A DNA stretch of 64,000 nt from Amycolatopsis endophytica (GTDB lineage Bacteria > Actinomycetota > Actinomycetes > Mycobacteriales > Pseudonocardiaceae), in assembly GCF_013410405.1 (NCBI RefSeq), contig NZ_JACCFK010000001.1:3100001-3164000 (forward strand), written 5' to 3'. Below, piece by piece: positions 16,836 through 25,622 of this stretch. The notes under the pieces are model-generated. The model was not told where the DNA came from, did not search any database, and saw only the letters and a program-made list of their open reading frames with translations. The position numbers and the translations under genes are program-made. Numbering within the stretch: position 1 is the stretch's first letter; every line of letters begins with the position of its first letter.

Positions 16836-18338
16836 TCAACGGCTGAGGTGATCGATCTCACGTTCGGGCGCCTGCCCGTCTGGAGCGCCCGGCCCGGACG
16901 CCGGCGCCGCGCGGGCGATCCGGACCTGGTTCCGCCCGCCTTCCTTGGCCTCGTAGACCGCGGCGTCCGCCGCCTGCATGACGGACGCCAGGGTCTCGCC
17001 GTGGTCGGGGAAGACGGCCACGCCGATGGAAGCGGTGCGCCCGGACACCACGGTCTGGTCGCCGCGCTTGGTGGTGGTCACGATCCGCAGTCCGGCGACC
17101 GCGGAACGGATGCGTTCGCCCGCCACGGTGGCCGCCGCCTGGTCGGTGTCGGGAAGCAGCACGAGGAACTCCTCACCCCCGAAACGGCCCACCACGTCGC
17201 TCGGGCGGGTCACCTCGTCCAGTAGCTGCGCCAGGTTGCGCAGCACGTCGTCGCCGGCGGGGTGCCCGTACGTGTCGTTGATCCACTTGAAGTGGTCGAG
17301 GTCGATCATCAGGACCGCCATCGGATCGGCCGCCTTGGTGGCCCTCGCCAGCGCGCGCTCGGCCGATTCGGTCCAGCCGCGCATGTTCGCGACCTGCGTT
17401 TTCGGGTCGGTCCGGACGTCGGCCTGGAGTTGTTCGATCTCCGCGAGCCGGTTGAAGACCACCGTCACCACGGCCATGATCGCGACCGTCGGCGGCATGA
17501 TCACCAGCAGCAGCGCGGTCACCGCGCCGAGGCCGATCGTGATCGCCTCCAGCACGTTGTCCGCCGGGCTGCCGAGCACGCTGCGGACGTTCGCGTTCTC
17601 CGGCGCGGACAGCGCGATCACGGTCCCGATGTAGAGGATCTGCACGACCTCGTAGATCAGCCCGGCCACCAGCAGCCAGCCGAACTCGGCCAGCGACGCC
17701 CCGAAGCTCAGCGCGCCCCAGTCGTGTGGACCCAGCTCGACGTAGACCTGGTGGGCCAGCGTCGCGGCCAGCATGTGCGCCACCGTGGAGTACACGAAGT
17801 TGTGCGCGGGCCGCCGGGCGACGAACCAGCGCTGGGCCCGCACCAGTCCCACCACCAAGATCGTCAACGGCGCCGGAAGAATAATCGCGGCCGGAACGAT
17901 CCAGACGGCGGTGAGGTCGATCAGGACCCGGCCGCCCGCATTTCGCCGACGTTCTTCCTGTCTACGCGTAAGTTGAATGTGCGCCGTCGCCCCCGCGGTG
18001 AGAATCGCGAACCGTGCCCAATCCAGACCGCTCGGAAGGGTCGCGTTCACGAATGCGACGACGAGCCACGCGACCGCAATCAGCTCGGAGACGAGCAGGA
18101 ATGCGACGAATCGTTTCGGCCGGCGCCACAATGCCCAATTGCGCGGCGACAGGGCGCGGCGCGTACTCAACGCATCACGCTTGGTGTTCGGCTCCGCGCT
18201 CACGGGCGCCGACTGGCGGGGTACCGAATTTCGCTCCTCGATGGACTGAACGCCCTCCTTGGGATGCGGATCGCCGTGGAGTGTAGGCGATCGCCGACGG
18301 GCCTTCGGCAGAGGCACCGGCTCACCTTCCCTCGACAT
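16836..18338 (-). CDS. Membrane diguanylate cyclase (GGDEF)
   Basis: It makes cyclic di-GMP. It is 500 aa from the ATG at 18338 (MSREGEPVPL), and a longer frame from 18398 is possible. Residues 1-75 are polar. Six or so transmembrane helices follow (about 75-300), then a GGDEF domain with MIDLDHFKWINDTYGHPAGDD (metal and substrate residues), the active-site signature GGEEF, and an RPSD inhibitory I-site five residues before it. All residues for activity and product inhibition are present. No EAL domain is present. Confidence 0.9.
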   Translation of the reverse strand: MSREGEPVPLPKARRRSPTLHGDPHPKEGVQSIEERNSVPRQSAPVSAEPNTKRDALSTRRALSPRNWALWRRPKRFVAFLLVSELIAVAWLVVAFVNATLPSGLDWARFAILTAGATAHIQLTRRQEERRRNAGGRVLIDLTAVWIVPAAIILPAPLTILVVGLVRAQRWFVARRPAHNFVYSTVAHMLAATLAHQVYVELGPHDWGALSFGASLAEFGWLLVAGLIYEVVQILYIGTVIALSAPENANVRSVLGSPADNVLEAITIGLGAVTALLLVIMPPTVAIMAVVTVVFNRLAEIEQLQADVRTDPKTQVANMRGWTESAERALARATKAADPMAVLMIDLDHFKWINDTYGHPAGDDVLRNLAQLLDEVTRPSDVVGRFGGEEFLVLLPDTDQAAATVAGERIRSAVAGLRIVTTTKRGDQTVVSGRTASIGVAVFPDHGETLASVMQAADAAVYEAKEGGRNQVRIARAAPASGPGAPDGQAPEREIDHLSR

Positions 18339-18501
18339 CACGGCCCGCCGCCGGGTAACTTTGCGGTGCCCGGAACGACGCCGGGTACTTTCCACCAAGA
18401 GCTATCATCTCACCGCACGCGAAGCTCCGCGTACCAACGCCACGAGCGGCAGTACCGGCGCATCGCGTCCCGGCCACAGGAACCGAATGGAGGTGTTCCT
18501 C

Positions 18502-18522
18502 GTGTCTGACCGCGACTTCTGA
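18502..18522 (+). CDS. Mini-ORF 1, hexapeptide MSDRDF
   Basis: GTG TCT GAC CGC GAC TTC TGA, preceded by GGAGG at 18489-18493, 8 bases before the GTG. An ATG at 18487 would give an 11-residue form (MEVFLVSDRDF), but that start has no ribosome site. No function is known to me. Confidence 0.5.
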   Translation: MSDRDF

Positions 18523-18574
18523 TCCCCCGGCGTGAATCCAGTTCGTTTTCGTTACCGAGGGAAGGGTGTTCGTC

Positions 18575-18595
18575 GTGCGCGACCGTGACTTCTGA
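18575..18595 (+). CDS. Mini-ORF 2, hexapeptide MRDRDF
   Basis: GTG CGC GAC CGT GAC TTC TGA, preceded by the purine run GAGGGAAGGG at 18557-18566, 8 bases from the GTG. It differs from unit 3 only by a synonymous CGC/CGT change, which suggests constraint on the peptide rather than the DNA. Confidence 0.5.
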   Translation: MRDRDF

Positions 18596-18647
18596 GCTGC
18601 CGTCGATTTGTGTTTGTTTCCGCCCCGACAACGGGAGGTGAATGGTT

Positions 18648-18668
18648 GTGCGTGACCGTGACTTCTGA
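18648..18668 (+). CDS. Mini-ORF 3, hexapeptide MRDRDF
   Basis: GTG CGT GAC CGT GAC TTC TGA, preceded by GGGAGG at 18633-18638, 9 bases from the GTG. An ATG at 18642 would give MVVRDRDF. It ends 33 bases before the end of the antiparallel MFS gene, so any transcript would run antisense into that gene. Confidence 0.5.
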   Translation: MRDRDF

Positions 18669-18700
18669 TCTTCCGAATGCAGCAACCCCCACTGCTGCGC

Positions 18701-19918
18701 TCAGTCGGTGCCGGCCGCATCGCTGCCCGCATCCAGTACCCGTCCCCACGACACCGCGAGGGGAACGCCGAGGACCACCCCCGCCGCGCCCGCGATCATG
18801 ATGGCCGTCGTCGCCGCGCCCGACCACTGCGCGACGACACCGCCGATCGCCACGCCGACGCCCTGCGCGACCCGCAGACCGGTCCGGTACAGCCCGCCCG
18901 CTCCACCACGGAGGTCGTTGGGCACCCACGTGATGAACGTGGCCCCGACGGTGATGATGTACGCGCCCGCCGCCCCGGCGAGCGCGAGGACGGCGAGGGC
19001 GAGAACCAGGTCCGGTTTCAACCCGAACGCGAGCAGCAGTGCCGTCGGGACGACCGCGAGCACGCCGACCGACCGGCGGCGCGCCGAGGCCGAGACGTAG
19101 CGGGAGAGCAGGAACACGCCGAGTGCGAACCCCAGCGGGTCCGCCGCCAGCAGCCACCCCACGGCCGCGTCGGGTGCGCCGATCTCCTTCGCCAGCGGGG
19201 CGGCCAGCCCTGCCGGCACCATGGCGAGCCCGACCAGCCAGGACAGGCCGAGCAGCACGCGTAGCCTGCGCTGCCCGGCGACCCAGTGGATGGCGCCGAA
19301 CCACGAACCATCGCCGTCGCCTGCCGCCGGGCGTGACCGCACCCAGCGGTGCAGCGCCGCCGCGGCGAGCGCGAACGTCAGCGCGTCCAGGCCCAGTGCC
19401 AGTGACGGCCCCGCGGCCGTGACGATGACGCCGCCCAGCGCCAGGCCGATCAGCATGGTGGTGTTCGTGGTGATGCCACGGATGTCCTGGCTGCGCAGGT
19501 ACAGCTCGTCGTCGGTGAAGATCTCCCTGGTCAGCGCGTTCTGGGCCGCGTTGGACGGCGCACCGGCCAGGCGCGCGAGCATCACGAGCGCGCACAGCGC
19601 GACGACCGGCATGCCCGGAATCGCCATGATGCCGATGAAGACCGCCTGCAGCAGTGCCGTGACGACGAGGACCGTGCGGCGCGGGTACCGGTCGGCCAGC
19701 TGGGCCAGGCCCAGTCCGCCCGCCAGCGCGGGCAGAAAGGTGAGCCCGTAGGCGACCGCGGACCACAGAGCCGAGCCGGTGCGGTGGTAGACCGTGAGCG
19801 CCAGCGCGACGGTTGTCAGCTGGTCGCCGAGCACCGACTGGGCCTCGGCCAGCCACACGGTGCGGAACTCGCGGTTCGCGAGCGCCGCACCCATGGATGG
19901 GCGAGTCGTGGTCTTCAC
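18701..19918 (-). CDS. MFS exporter (MefA/enterobactin-exporter-like)
   Basis: A 405-aa, 12-helix major facilitator from the GTG at 19918 (VKTTTRPSMGAALANREF), with a GGGAAAGG site upstream. A longer frame from 20017 adds basic residues unlike the family. The opening NREFRTVWLAEAQSVLGDQLTT (split here as NREFRTVWLAEA and SVLGDQL) and the loop ADRYPRRTVLV match drug and siderophore exporters of this branch. The substrate is unknown. Its neighbour is the mini-ORF array at its 3' end. Confidence 0.82.
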   Translation of the reverse strand: MKTTTRPSMGAALANREFRTVWLAEAQSVLGDQLTTVALALTVYHRTGSALWSAVAYGLTFLPALAGGLGLAQLADRYPRRTVLVVTALLQAVFIGIMAIPGMPVVALCALVMLARLAGAPSNAAQNALTREIFTDDELYLRSQDIRGITTNTTMLIGLALGGVIVTAAGPSLALGLDALTFALAAAALHRWVRSRPAAGDGDGSWFGAIHWVAGQRRLRVLLGLSWLVGLAMVPAGLAAPLAKEIGAPDAAVGWLLAADPLGFALGVFLLSRYVSASARRRSVGVLAVVPTALLLAFGLKPDLVLALAVLALAGAAGAYIITVGATFITWVPNDLRGGAGGLYRTGLRVAQGVGVAIGGVVAQWSGAATTAIMIAGAAGVVLGVPLAVSWGRVLDAGSDAAGTD

Positions 19919-20330
19919 ACCTTTCCCCACTTCCCCCTCGTCGGGTGGCCACACGCGCTCACTGACTCTGTCGCTGCCCGCCCGGTTCCTGTGACGGCAG
20001 TCACGAAGGTGACACATTCCGCAACTATCAGTATGCCGCTCACTACACGCAGGCGAACAGTCACAGCGCGACGGTATCGCCTTATTGGGCCCGTACGGTC
20101 GTAGGCGTTCTTACTTTCGGATTACGACGAACGGTGGAAAGTTTCGGCTTCCGTGACCGTCGGCGGGGTCAGTGCGGCCGATCAGAGATCACTCGTTCGG
20201 CGCAGTGAGCTGACCGTTCGTCGGTGTGCGCCCACCACCAGCGGCTCCGTGCGCGAAGACTGGACCCACAGGCCAGGAAGACAGCCGAGGACGGGCTGAA
20301 GCTCGGGGACTGGCCGGTGGGGAGAAAACG
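19919..20330. other. 412-bp divergent intergenic region
   Basis: This is a less GC-rich stretch (especially 20000-20160) between the divergent MFS and SDR genes, so it should hold both promoters. Short frames here lack ribosome sites. No repeat or operator stood out. Confidence 0.5.
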
Positions 20331-21224
20331 ATGAGCATGCTGATGCAGGACCGCGCGGTCGTGGTCACCGGCGGCGGCCGGGGTCTCGGCGAGGCGTTCG
20401 CCGTGCACCTCGCGCAGGCGGGCGCCGCGGTCGTGGTGAACGACATCGACGCCGAGCTGGCCGAACGCGCCGCCGCGAACATCCGCGCGCACGGCGGGCG
20501 GGCCGTGGCCAGCGGGCACACGGTGACCGATCCGGCCCAGGCACAGGCGGTCGTCGACCTGTGCGTGTCCGAGTTCGGCGCGATCGACGGCCTGGTGAAC
20601 AACGCCGGACTGAACTACGAATCCCTGCCCTGGGAGGAAGACCTCGACGAGGTGCGCGAACTGGTGGAGGTCAACGTACTGGGGGTGATGTACACCGGCA
20701 TCGCCGCCGTGAAGGCCATGGTCGGCCAGGGCCGGGGCGGCTCGATCGTCAACATCTCCTCCGGCGCCTCGCTCGGGCAGCGCAAGCTCGGCGTGTACGC
20801 GGCGAGCAAGGGCGCGGTGGCGTCGCTGACCTACTCGTGGGCACTGGACCTGGAGGAATCCGGCATCCGGGTCAACGCCGTGTGCCCGCTCGCGCACACG
20901 CGCATGGTCTGGAAGTCGGAACGGTCGCTGCGCAACTGCCCGCCCGACCGGACGCCGTCCCGGATCGCGCCCGTCGTGCTGTTCCTGCTCAGCGACGACG
21001 CCGAGGGCATCACCGGCCAGATGGTGCGGTGCAACGGACCGCAACTGCACATCGTCGGCCAGCCCTACCTCAAGGCGCCCATCCTGGAACGGCAGACATG
21101 GGACACCCAGACCGTGCGGGAGGCGTTCGACGAGGTGTTCGGCGCGCACCTCGAACCCTACGGCCTGGAGAAGCGTGTTCCACCCCGTCTGCGCAAGTGG
21201 ACCACGCCCCTCCGCTCGGCGTAG
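20331..21224 (+). CDS. Short-chain dehydrogenase/reductase
   Basis: A 297-aa NAD(P)-dependent oxidoreductase starting at the ATG at 20331 behind GGGGAG. The longer frame upstream is not coding. Visible are TGGGRGLGEAFA (cofactor loop, about residues 13-24), VNNAGLN (about 90), the catalytic Ser in NISSGASLG, and YAASKGAV with the Tyr-Lys pair (about 160). The C-terminal extension of about 60 residues after the core is longer than in a minimal SDR. The substrate is unknown. The convergent acyl-CoA ligase next door suggests lipid or steroid-like metabolism, an inference. Confidence 0.88.
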   Translation: MSMLMQDRAVVVTGGGRGLGEAFAVHLAQAGAAVVVNDIDAELAERAAANIRAHGGRAVASGHTVTDPAQAQAVVDLCVSEFGAIDGLVNNAGLNYESLPWEEDLDEVRELVEVNVLGVMYTGIAAVKAMVGQGRGGSIVNISSGASLGQRKLGVYAASKGAVASLTYSWALDLEESGIRVNAVCPLAHTRMVWKSERSLRNCPPDRTPSRIAPVVLFLLSDDAEGITGQMVRCNGPQLHIVGQPYLKAPILERQTWDTQTVREAFDEVFGAHLEPYGLEKRVPPRLRKWTTPLRSA

Positions 21225-21308
21225 GAACCGTTCGACGCGGTTTGCGGGGCGGTGCGGGTAGCGGAAGCCCGCACCGCCGTCACGCGCGCCGCTGAAAGAC
21301 AGCGGCCC

Positions 21309-23147
21309 CTACTGGTCGGCGGTGTAGAGGGCGGCGATGTCGGTCGCGTAGCGGTCGTTGATGATCCGGCGCTTGAGTTTGAGCGTCGGGGTCACCTCAC
21401 CGCTTTCCGGGGTCCACGCCTTGGCGAGCACCTGGTACTTCTTGATCTGTTCGACGCGCGCCAGCCGCCCGTTGGCGGACTCGACCGCGCGCTGGATCTC
21501 CTCGCGCACGGCCGGGTGCTCGGCGAGCACCACCGGGTCGGTGCCCTCGATGCCCTGCCGCGCGGCCCAGCCGGGCAGGAACTCGTCGTCGAGCACGATC
21601 AGCGCCGTGACGTAGGGCTTGTCGTTGCCGATCGCGACCGCCTGGCCGATCAGCGGGTGCTCCTTGAGCAGACCTTCGATGCGGGTCGGTGCGATGTTCT
21701 TGCCGCCCGAGGTGATGATCAGTTCCTTCTTGCGGTCGGTGATCGTGACGAAACCGTCGTCGTCGATGGTGCCGATGTCGCCGGTGTGGAACCAGCCGTT
21801 CTCGTCCAGCGCGGAGGCGATCGTGCCGTCCTCCTGCAGGTAGCCCATGAACACGAGCGGACCGCGCACCAGCAGCTCACCGTCCGCGCCGACCTCGATC
21901 TCGGTGTCGGCAAGCGCCTTGCCGACCGTGCCGGCACGGAACGCCTTCGCGCAGTTCGACGTGATCGCGCCGGAGGTCTCCGACAGGCCCCACACCTCGT
22001 GGATCTCGACACCGAGGCCGGCGAGGAAGTACAGCACCTCGACCGGCAGCGCGGCCGCGCCGCTGGAGCAGAAGTGCAGCTTGTCGAACCCGAGCAGCGC
22101 GCGGACCGGGGCGAGCACCGTGCGGTCGGCCTCGGCGATCTTCTCCGCCAGCTCCGGCGGCACCTCCGCACCGGCGTTGCGCAGTTCGTAACCCTCCCGC
22201 AGCAGGTCGCTCGCGCCCAGGAGCGCGTCGCGGCGGTCCTCCGGCAGGCTGGGCAGCATCGCCTTGAGCCCGGCGGCGATCTTCTCCCATACCCGTGGCA
22301 CGCCGAAGAAGCCCTGCGGGTGGACGCGGCCGAGCGCGCCCGCGACGGCGGTCGGATCGGCGAGCGTGTGGACGTGACCGGCGTGGACGATCGGCATGTA
22401 GATCGAGATCTCCCGCTCGGCGATGTGCGCGAGCGGCAGGTACGCGACGTTCGACAGGTGCAGCGGCGACTCGTGCAACGCGTGCACCGCGTAGGCCTCG
22501 AAGATGACGTTGTGGTGGGACAGCACCACGCCCTTCGGGTCGCCGGTCGTGCCGGAGGTGTAGATCATCGCGACCGGGTCCTCGGGCCGGATCGAGGCCC
22601 AGCCGTCCTCGAACACCCGGGGTTCGGCGGCGTGCAGTCCGGCGCCGCGGGCGCGGAGTTCGGCGAGGCTGACGAACCGTTCGTCGCCCGCGGGCACGGC
22701 TGCCGCGTCGATCATCACGATGCGCCGCAGCGCGGGCAGTTCGTGCAGCACCTGCTGCCAGCGTTTCAATTCGTCCATGCCCTGCAGCACGACGACCGGG
22801 GTCGCGCTGTGCCGGGCCACGTAGGAGATCTGGTCGGGGCTCAAGGTGGCGTACGCCGTGCAGGAAATCGCGCCGAGGTGCGTCGCGGCGAGGTCGGCGA
22901 CGATGTGGTCGGGCGAGCTGGGCGCCATGATCAGCATGCGCTCGCCGCGGCGCAGGCCCAGATCGGCCAGACCGCGGGACACGGCGGCGATGTCTTCGCG
23001 GAACGCCGACCAGGTCAGCGTTTCGCGGTCCGGGTCGTCCAGCGACGTGAGTGCCGGCAGGTCGCCGTGTTCCCGCGCGTTGCGGCGGAGGAGCATGGGG
23101 ATGGTCAAGCCCTCGGCCTGCTCAGCGACGGACGGTTGGCTGGTCAA
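21309..23147 (-). CDS. Long-chain acyl-CoA ligase (FadD15-like)
   Basis: An AMP-forming ligase of 612 aa that activates fatty acids to acyl-CoA. It has the P-loop YTSGTTGDPKGV (about residue 190), the WGLSETSGA motif, the hinge region GWFHTGDIGTIDDDG, and RKKELIITSGGKNIAP near the end. The start is TTG at 23147 with a strong GAGGAGG upstream. It diverges from kynureninase across about 80 bp. Confidence 0.9.
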   Translation of the reverse strand: MTSQPSVAEQAEGLTIPMLLRRNAREHGDLPALTSLDDPDRETLTWSAFREDIAAVSRGLADLGLRRGERMLIMAPSSPDHIVADLAATHLGAISCTAYATLSPDQISYVARHSATPVVVLQGMDELKRWQQVLHELPALRRIVMIDAAAVPAGDERFVSLAELRARGAGLHAAEPRVFEDGWASIRPEDPVAMIYTSGTTGDPKGVVLSHHNVIFEAYAVHALHESPLHLSNVAYLPLAHIAEREISIYMPIVHAGHVHTLADPTAVAGALGRVHPQGFFGVPRVWEKIAAGLKAMLPSLPEDRRDALLGASDLLREGYELRNAGAEVPPELAEKIAEADRTVLAPVRALLGFDKLHFCSSGAAALPVEVLYFLAGLGVEIHEVWGLSETSGAITSNCAKAFRAGTVGKALADTEIEVGADGELLVRGPLVFMGYLQEDGTIASALDENGWFHTGDIGTIDDDGFVTITDRKKELIITSGGKNIAPTRIEGLLKEHPLIGQAVAIGNDKPYVTALIVLDDEFLPGWAARQGIEGTDPVVLAEHPAVREEIQRAVESANGRLARVEQIKKYQVLAKAWTPESGEVTPTLKLKRRIINDRYATDIAALYTADQ

Positions 23148-23228
23148 CTGCGACCTCCTCGTGATCTGCTGGCGGGGACACCACTCTATGTGACCGTCAA
23201 CACAGGGCGATAGAGAGAAAGGGACACG

Positions 23229-24410
23229 ATGTCACTGCGCGACGAAGCGCGTGAGCTCGACGCGATGGACCCGCTCGCCGGGAAGCGCGCGGAGTTCGAT
23301 CTCGACCCGGACGTGTCCTATCTGGACGGAAATTCACTGGGCGCCCCACCCCGTGCCGTCGCGGAGCGGTTGACGGAGGTGGTCGGCAAACAGTGGGCCG
23401 GACGGCTGATCCGGTCGTGGGACGAGGGCTGGTGGGCCGCGCCGGAACGGATCGGCGACCGCGTGGCGCCGCTGGTGGGTGCCGCGCCGGGGCAGGTCGT
23501 GGTCGGCGATTCGACGACGGTGAACCTGTTCAAGGCCCTGGTCGCGGCCGTGCGCCTGAATCCGGGCCGCCCGGAGATCCTGCTCGACGACGGCACCTTC
23601 CCGACGGACGGCTACATCGCCGACAGCGCGGCCAGGCTGACGGGCCACGTGGTGCGGCGGGTGCCGGTGCACGAGATGGCCGACGTGGCCAGCTCCCGCA
23701 CCGCGGTCGCGCTGGTCAACCACGTCGACTACGTGACGGGGGTGCTGCACGACCTGCCCGGGGTGACGGCCGCGCTGCGTTCGGCGGGGGCGCTCACGGT
23801 GTGGGACCTGTGCCATTCGGTGGGCGCGGTGCCGGTGCACCTCGACGCGTGCGAGGTGGATTTCGCGGTGGGGTGCACGTACAAGTTTCTCAACGGTGGT
23901 CCCGGTTCGCCCGCTTTCCTGTACGTGGCAAGGAAGTGGCTGGATTCGTTCGATCAGCCACTGACCGGGTGGGCCGGGCACGCCGATCCGTTCGCGATGA
24001 CCGCGGGGTACGCGGGCGGGAGCGGGATCCGCCGCGCCCGCGCGGGTACGCCGGACATCCTGTCGATGCTGGCGCTGGATGCCGCGCTGGACGTGTGGCT
24101 CGACGTGACGGTCGATCAGGTGCGGGCGAAGGGCTTGGCGCTCGGGGACTTCTTCCTGCGGTGCCTGGACGCGGGAGCGCCGGGCGTGCGGGTGGTGACG
24201 CCGCGGGATCACCGGCGGGGGAACCAGATCTCCGTGGCGTGGCCCGAGGCCGCGGCGGCCCGGACGGTGATGTCGGCACTGACCGACCGCGGCGTCATCG
24301 GCGATTTCCGGCCACCCGACGTGCTGCGGTTCGGGCTGGCCGGGCTGTACGTGCGGTACGCGGACGTGTTCCGGGCGGCGGAGGAGTTGCGGGCTCTGTC
24401 GGAAACCTAG
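23229..24410 (+). CDS. kynU: Kynureninase
   Basis: A PLP enzyme of 393 aa that cleaves kynurenine to anthranilate and alanine in tryptophan breakdown. It shows the N-terminal LDGNSLG signature, DLCHSVGAVPVHLDACEVDF with the PLP-binding Asp, and GCTYKFLNGGPGSPAF with the Schiff-base Lys (about residue 220). Length and motifs are standard. No other kynurenine-pathway gene is beside it. Its stop overlaps the degenerate VOC gene on the other strand. Confidence 0.92.
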   Translation: MSLRDEARELDAMDPLAGKRAEFDLDPDVSYLDGNSLGAPPRAVAERLTEVVGKQWAGRLIRSWDEGWWAAPERIGDRVAPLVGAAPGQVVVGDSTTVNLFKALVAAVRLNPGRPEILLDDGTFPTDGYIADSAARLTGHVVRRVPVHEMADVASSRTAVALVNHVDYVTGVLHDLPGVTAALRSAGALTVWDLCHSVGAVPVHLDACEVDFAVGCTYKFLNGGPGSPAFLYVARKWLDSFDQPLTGWAGHADPFAMTAGYAGGSGIRRARAGTPDILSMLALDAALDVWLDVTVDQVRAKGLALGDFFLRCLDAGAPGVRVVTPRDHRRGNQISVAWPEAAAARTVMSALTDRGVIGDFRPPDVLRFGLAGLYVRYADVFRAAEELRALSET

Positions 24411-24805
24411 TCCCGCCCCTGCCAGGTCGTCACGCACGCCTCGTTCCCGTCAGCGTCGGCGAGGACCCAGAAGGCGGGCGCGGTGGTGTCCGAGCGCAGC
24501 TCTCCTCAGGCGGCCAGCGCGGCTTCGATGCGGTGGGGGGCCTCGTCGTGGGGCACGGACACGTCCAGGTGGATGCGGTTCCTCTGGGGCCTCGGCTCGG
24601 TCATCTGCTGGAACCAGATCGCCGGGCCCTGTCCGCGTGGGTCGACCAGTCCGGGTGGCTCGGGGCCGTCGACGATGCGGGCGGCCAGCGAACCCGCCTC
24701 CCGCGTCGAGGACACCGAGACCATCGTGCTCAGCCCGTTCAACACCGAACGCCAGCCCGAACCGTGGACCGCACCGGAGATCTCCGCGCCGTTCAACGGG
24801 TCCAT
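24407..24805 (-). pseudogene. VOC-family (glyoxalase-like) gene with internal TGA
   Basis: The frame from the ATG at 24805 reads as a complete 132-aa glyoxalase/bleomycin-resistance-fold protein: RNRIHLDVSV in the middle and FWVLADADGNEACVTTWQ at the end. A single TGA at 24506-24508 follows ALAA, where GGA (Gly) would be expected. The frame continues unchanged after it, so the lesion is one point mutation. The downstream half still looks constrained, suggesting recent loss or a sequencing difference. Confidence 0.75.
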
Positions 24806-24915
24806 GGCATTCCACTGTAGACAGTAGTTGACCGGAGCAGCGGGAGGGGTGGGAGGCCGCTGCTCCGGCCGGTTGTCTCAGTTCGCGGCGACCGGCGCGG
24901 ACCGAGAATCTTCAT
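24793..24915 (-). CDS. Possible 40-aa leader ORF before the VOC gene
   Basis: The ATG at 24915 has a strong GGAGG six bases upstream. The frame encodes MKILGPRRSPRTETT and more, runs through a 12-bp perfect hairpin, and ends at a TGA overlapping the VOC start. There are no runs of a regulatory amino acid. It could be a leader peptide coupled to the VOC gene or a chance frame. Confidence 0.35.
   Translation of the reverse strand: MKILGPRRSPRTETTGRSSGLPPLPLLRSTTVYSGMPWTR
24832..24868. terminator. Perfect 12-bp hairpin downstream of devR
   Basis: CCGGAGCAGCGG and CCGCTGCTCCGG flank a 13-nt loop. It lies about 115 bp after the devR stop and just before the VOC start on the same strand. It may terminate the devS-devR transcript or attenuate into the VOC gene. 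There is no U tract. Confidence 0.55.
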
Positions 24916-24983
24916 TTGTGACCTCCTCACCTTCGCCGAACCACGACCGGCCCAACAGGGTCCAATGGCCCTGTTTGACGGCC

Positions 24984-25622
24984 TCAGGTGTCACGCCGCC
25001 GGGTGGCGTAGACCGCGGCTTCCGTGCGCCGCTCGAAACCCAGCTTGTGCAGCACGGACGACACGTAGTTCTTGACCGTCTTCTCGGCCAGGTGCAGGTG
25101 CTGTGCGATCTGCCGGTTGGTCAGGCCGCCGGCGATCAGGTCCAGCACACGCCGCTCCTGGGGGCTGAGCTGCTCGTATCCAGGATCGGCCCGGCCGCTC
25201 CCGCCACGCAACCGGGTCAGGACCGTGGCGGTCAGCTCCGGATCGAGCAGCGAACCGCCCGCCGCGATCCGCCGCACCGAACCGAGGAGGTCGTTGCCGG
25301 ACACCTGTTTGAGCAGGTAACCCGCCGCCCCGGCCATGATCGCCCCGAAGAGAGCCTCGTCGTCGGAGTACGAGGTCAGCATGAGGCACGCGGGCGCGGG
25401 ATCCACCGACGACCGGATCTCGCGGCACACCCCGATCCCCTCCCCGTCGGGCAGGCGCACGTCGAGGATCGCCACATCCGGTGTCAGCGCCGGGATCCGG
25501 GACAGCGCACCGGCGACCGTGCCCGCCTCGCCGATCACGCGGATGTCGCCATCGGACTCCAGCACCGCTTTCAGCCCGGTCCGCACCAGTTCGTGGTCGT
25601 CGAGCAGGAACACCGAAATCAT
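24984..25622 (-). CDS. NarL/LuxR-type response regulator (DevR/DosR-like)
   Basis: A 212-aa regulator. The receiver has DDHELVRTGL, the phospho-Asp in VAILDVRLPDG (about residue 54) and the Lys in YLLKQVSG. The C-terminal LuxR domain has LSPQERRVLDLIAGGLTNRQIA and KTVKNYVSSVLHKL, the DevR signature. The start ATG at 25622 overlaps the kinase stop, so the pair is coupled. A DosR-type box upstream of the next gene fits this regulator. Confidence 0.88.
   Translation of the reverse strand: MISVFLLDDHELVRTGLKAVLESDGDIRVIGEAGTVAGALSRIPALTPDVAILDVRLPDGEGIGVCREIRSSVDPAPACLMLTSYSDDEALFGAIMAGAAGYLLKQVSGNDLLGSVRRIAAGGSLLDPELTATVLTRLRGGSGRADPGYEQLSPQERRVLDLIAGGLTNRQIAQHLHLAEKTVKNYVSSVLHKLGFERRTEAAVYATRRRDT

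Larger units (their letters stand above)
18489..18668 (+). repeat. Three 73-bp-spaced mini-ORF units
   Basis: Three units, each a Shine-Dalgarno-like purine run, 8-9 bases, a GTG, five sense codons and TGA, have starts at 18502, 18575 and 18648, exactly 73 bp apart. Only the ribosome site and coding part are conserved, while the DNA between units has diverged. The details are in the three coding entries. Confidence 0.7.

Noticed and set aside
18489..20017. Microcin C-like cluster around the hexapeptide ORFs
   Set aside because: No MccB-like adenylating enzyme or peptidase lies nearby. The exporter gene alone is not enough.
24506..24508. TGA read as selenocysteine in the VOC gene
   Set aside because: No SECIS-like structure or selenocysteine machinery is visible, and the family has Gly at this place.
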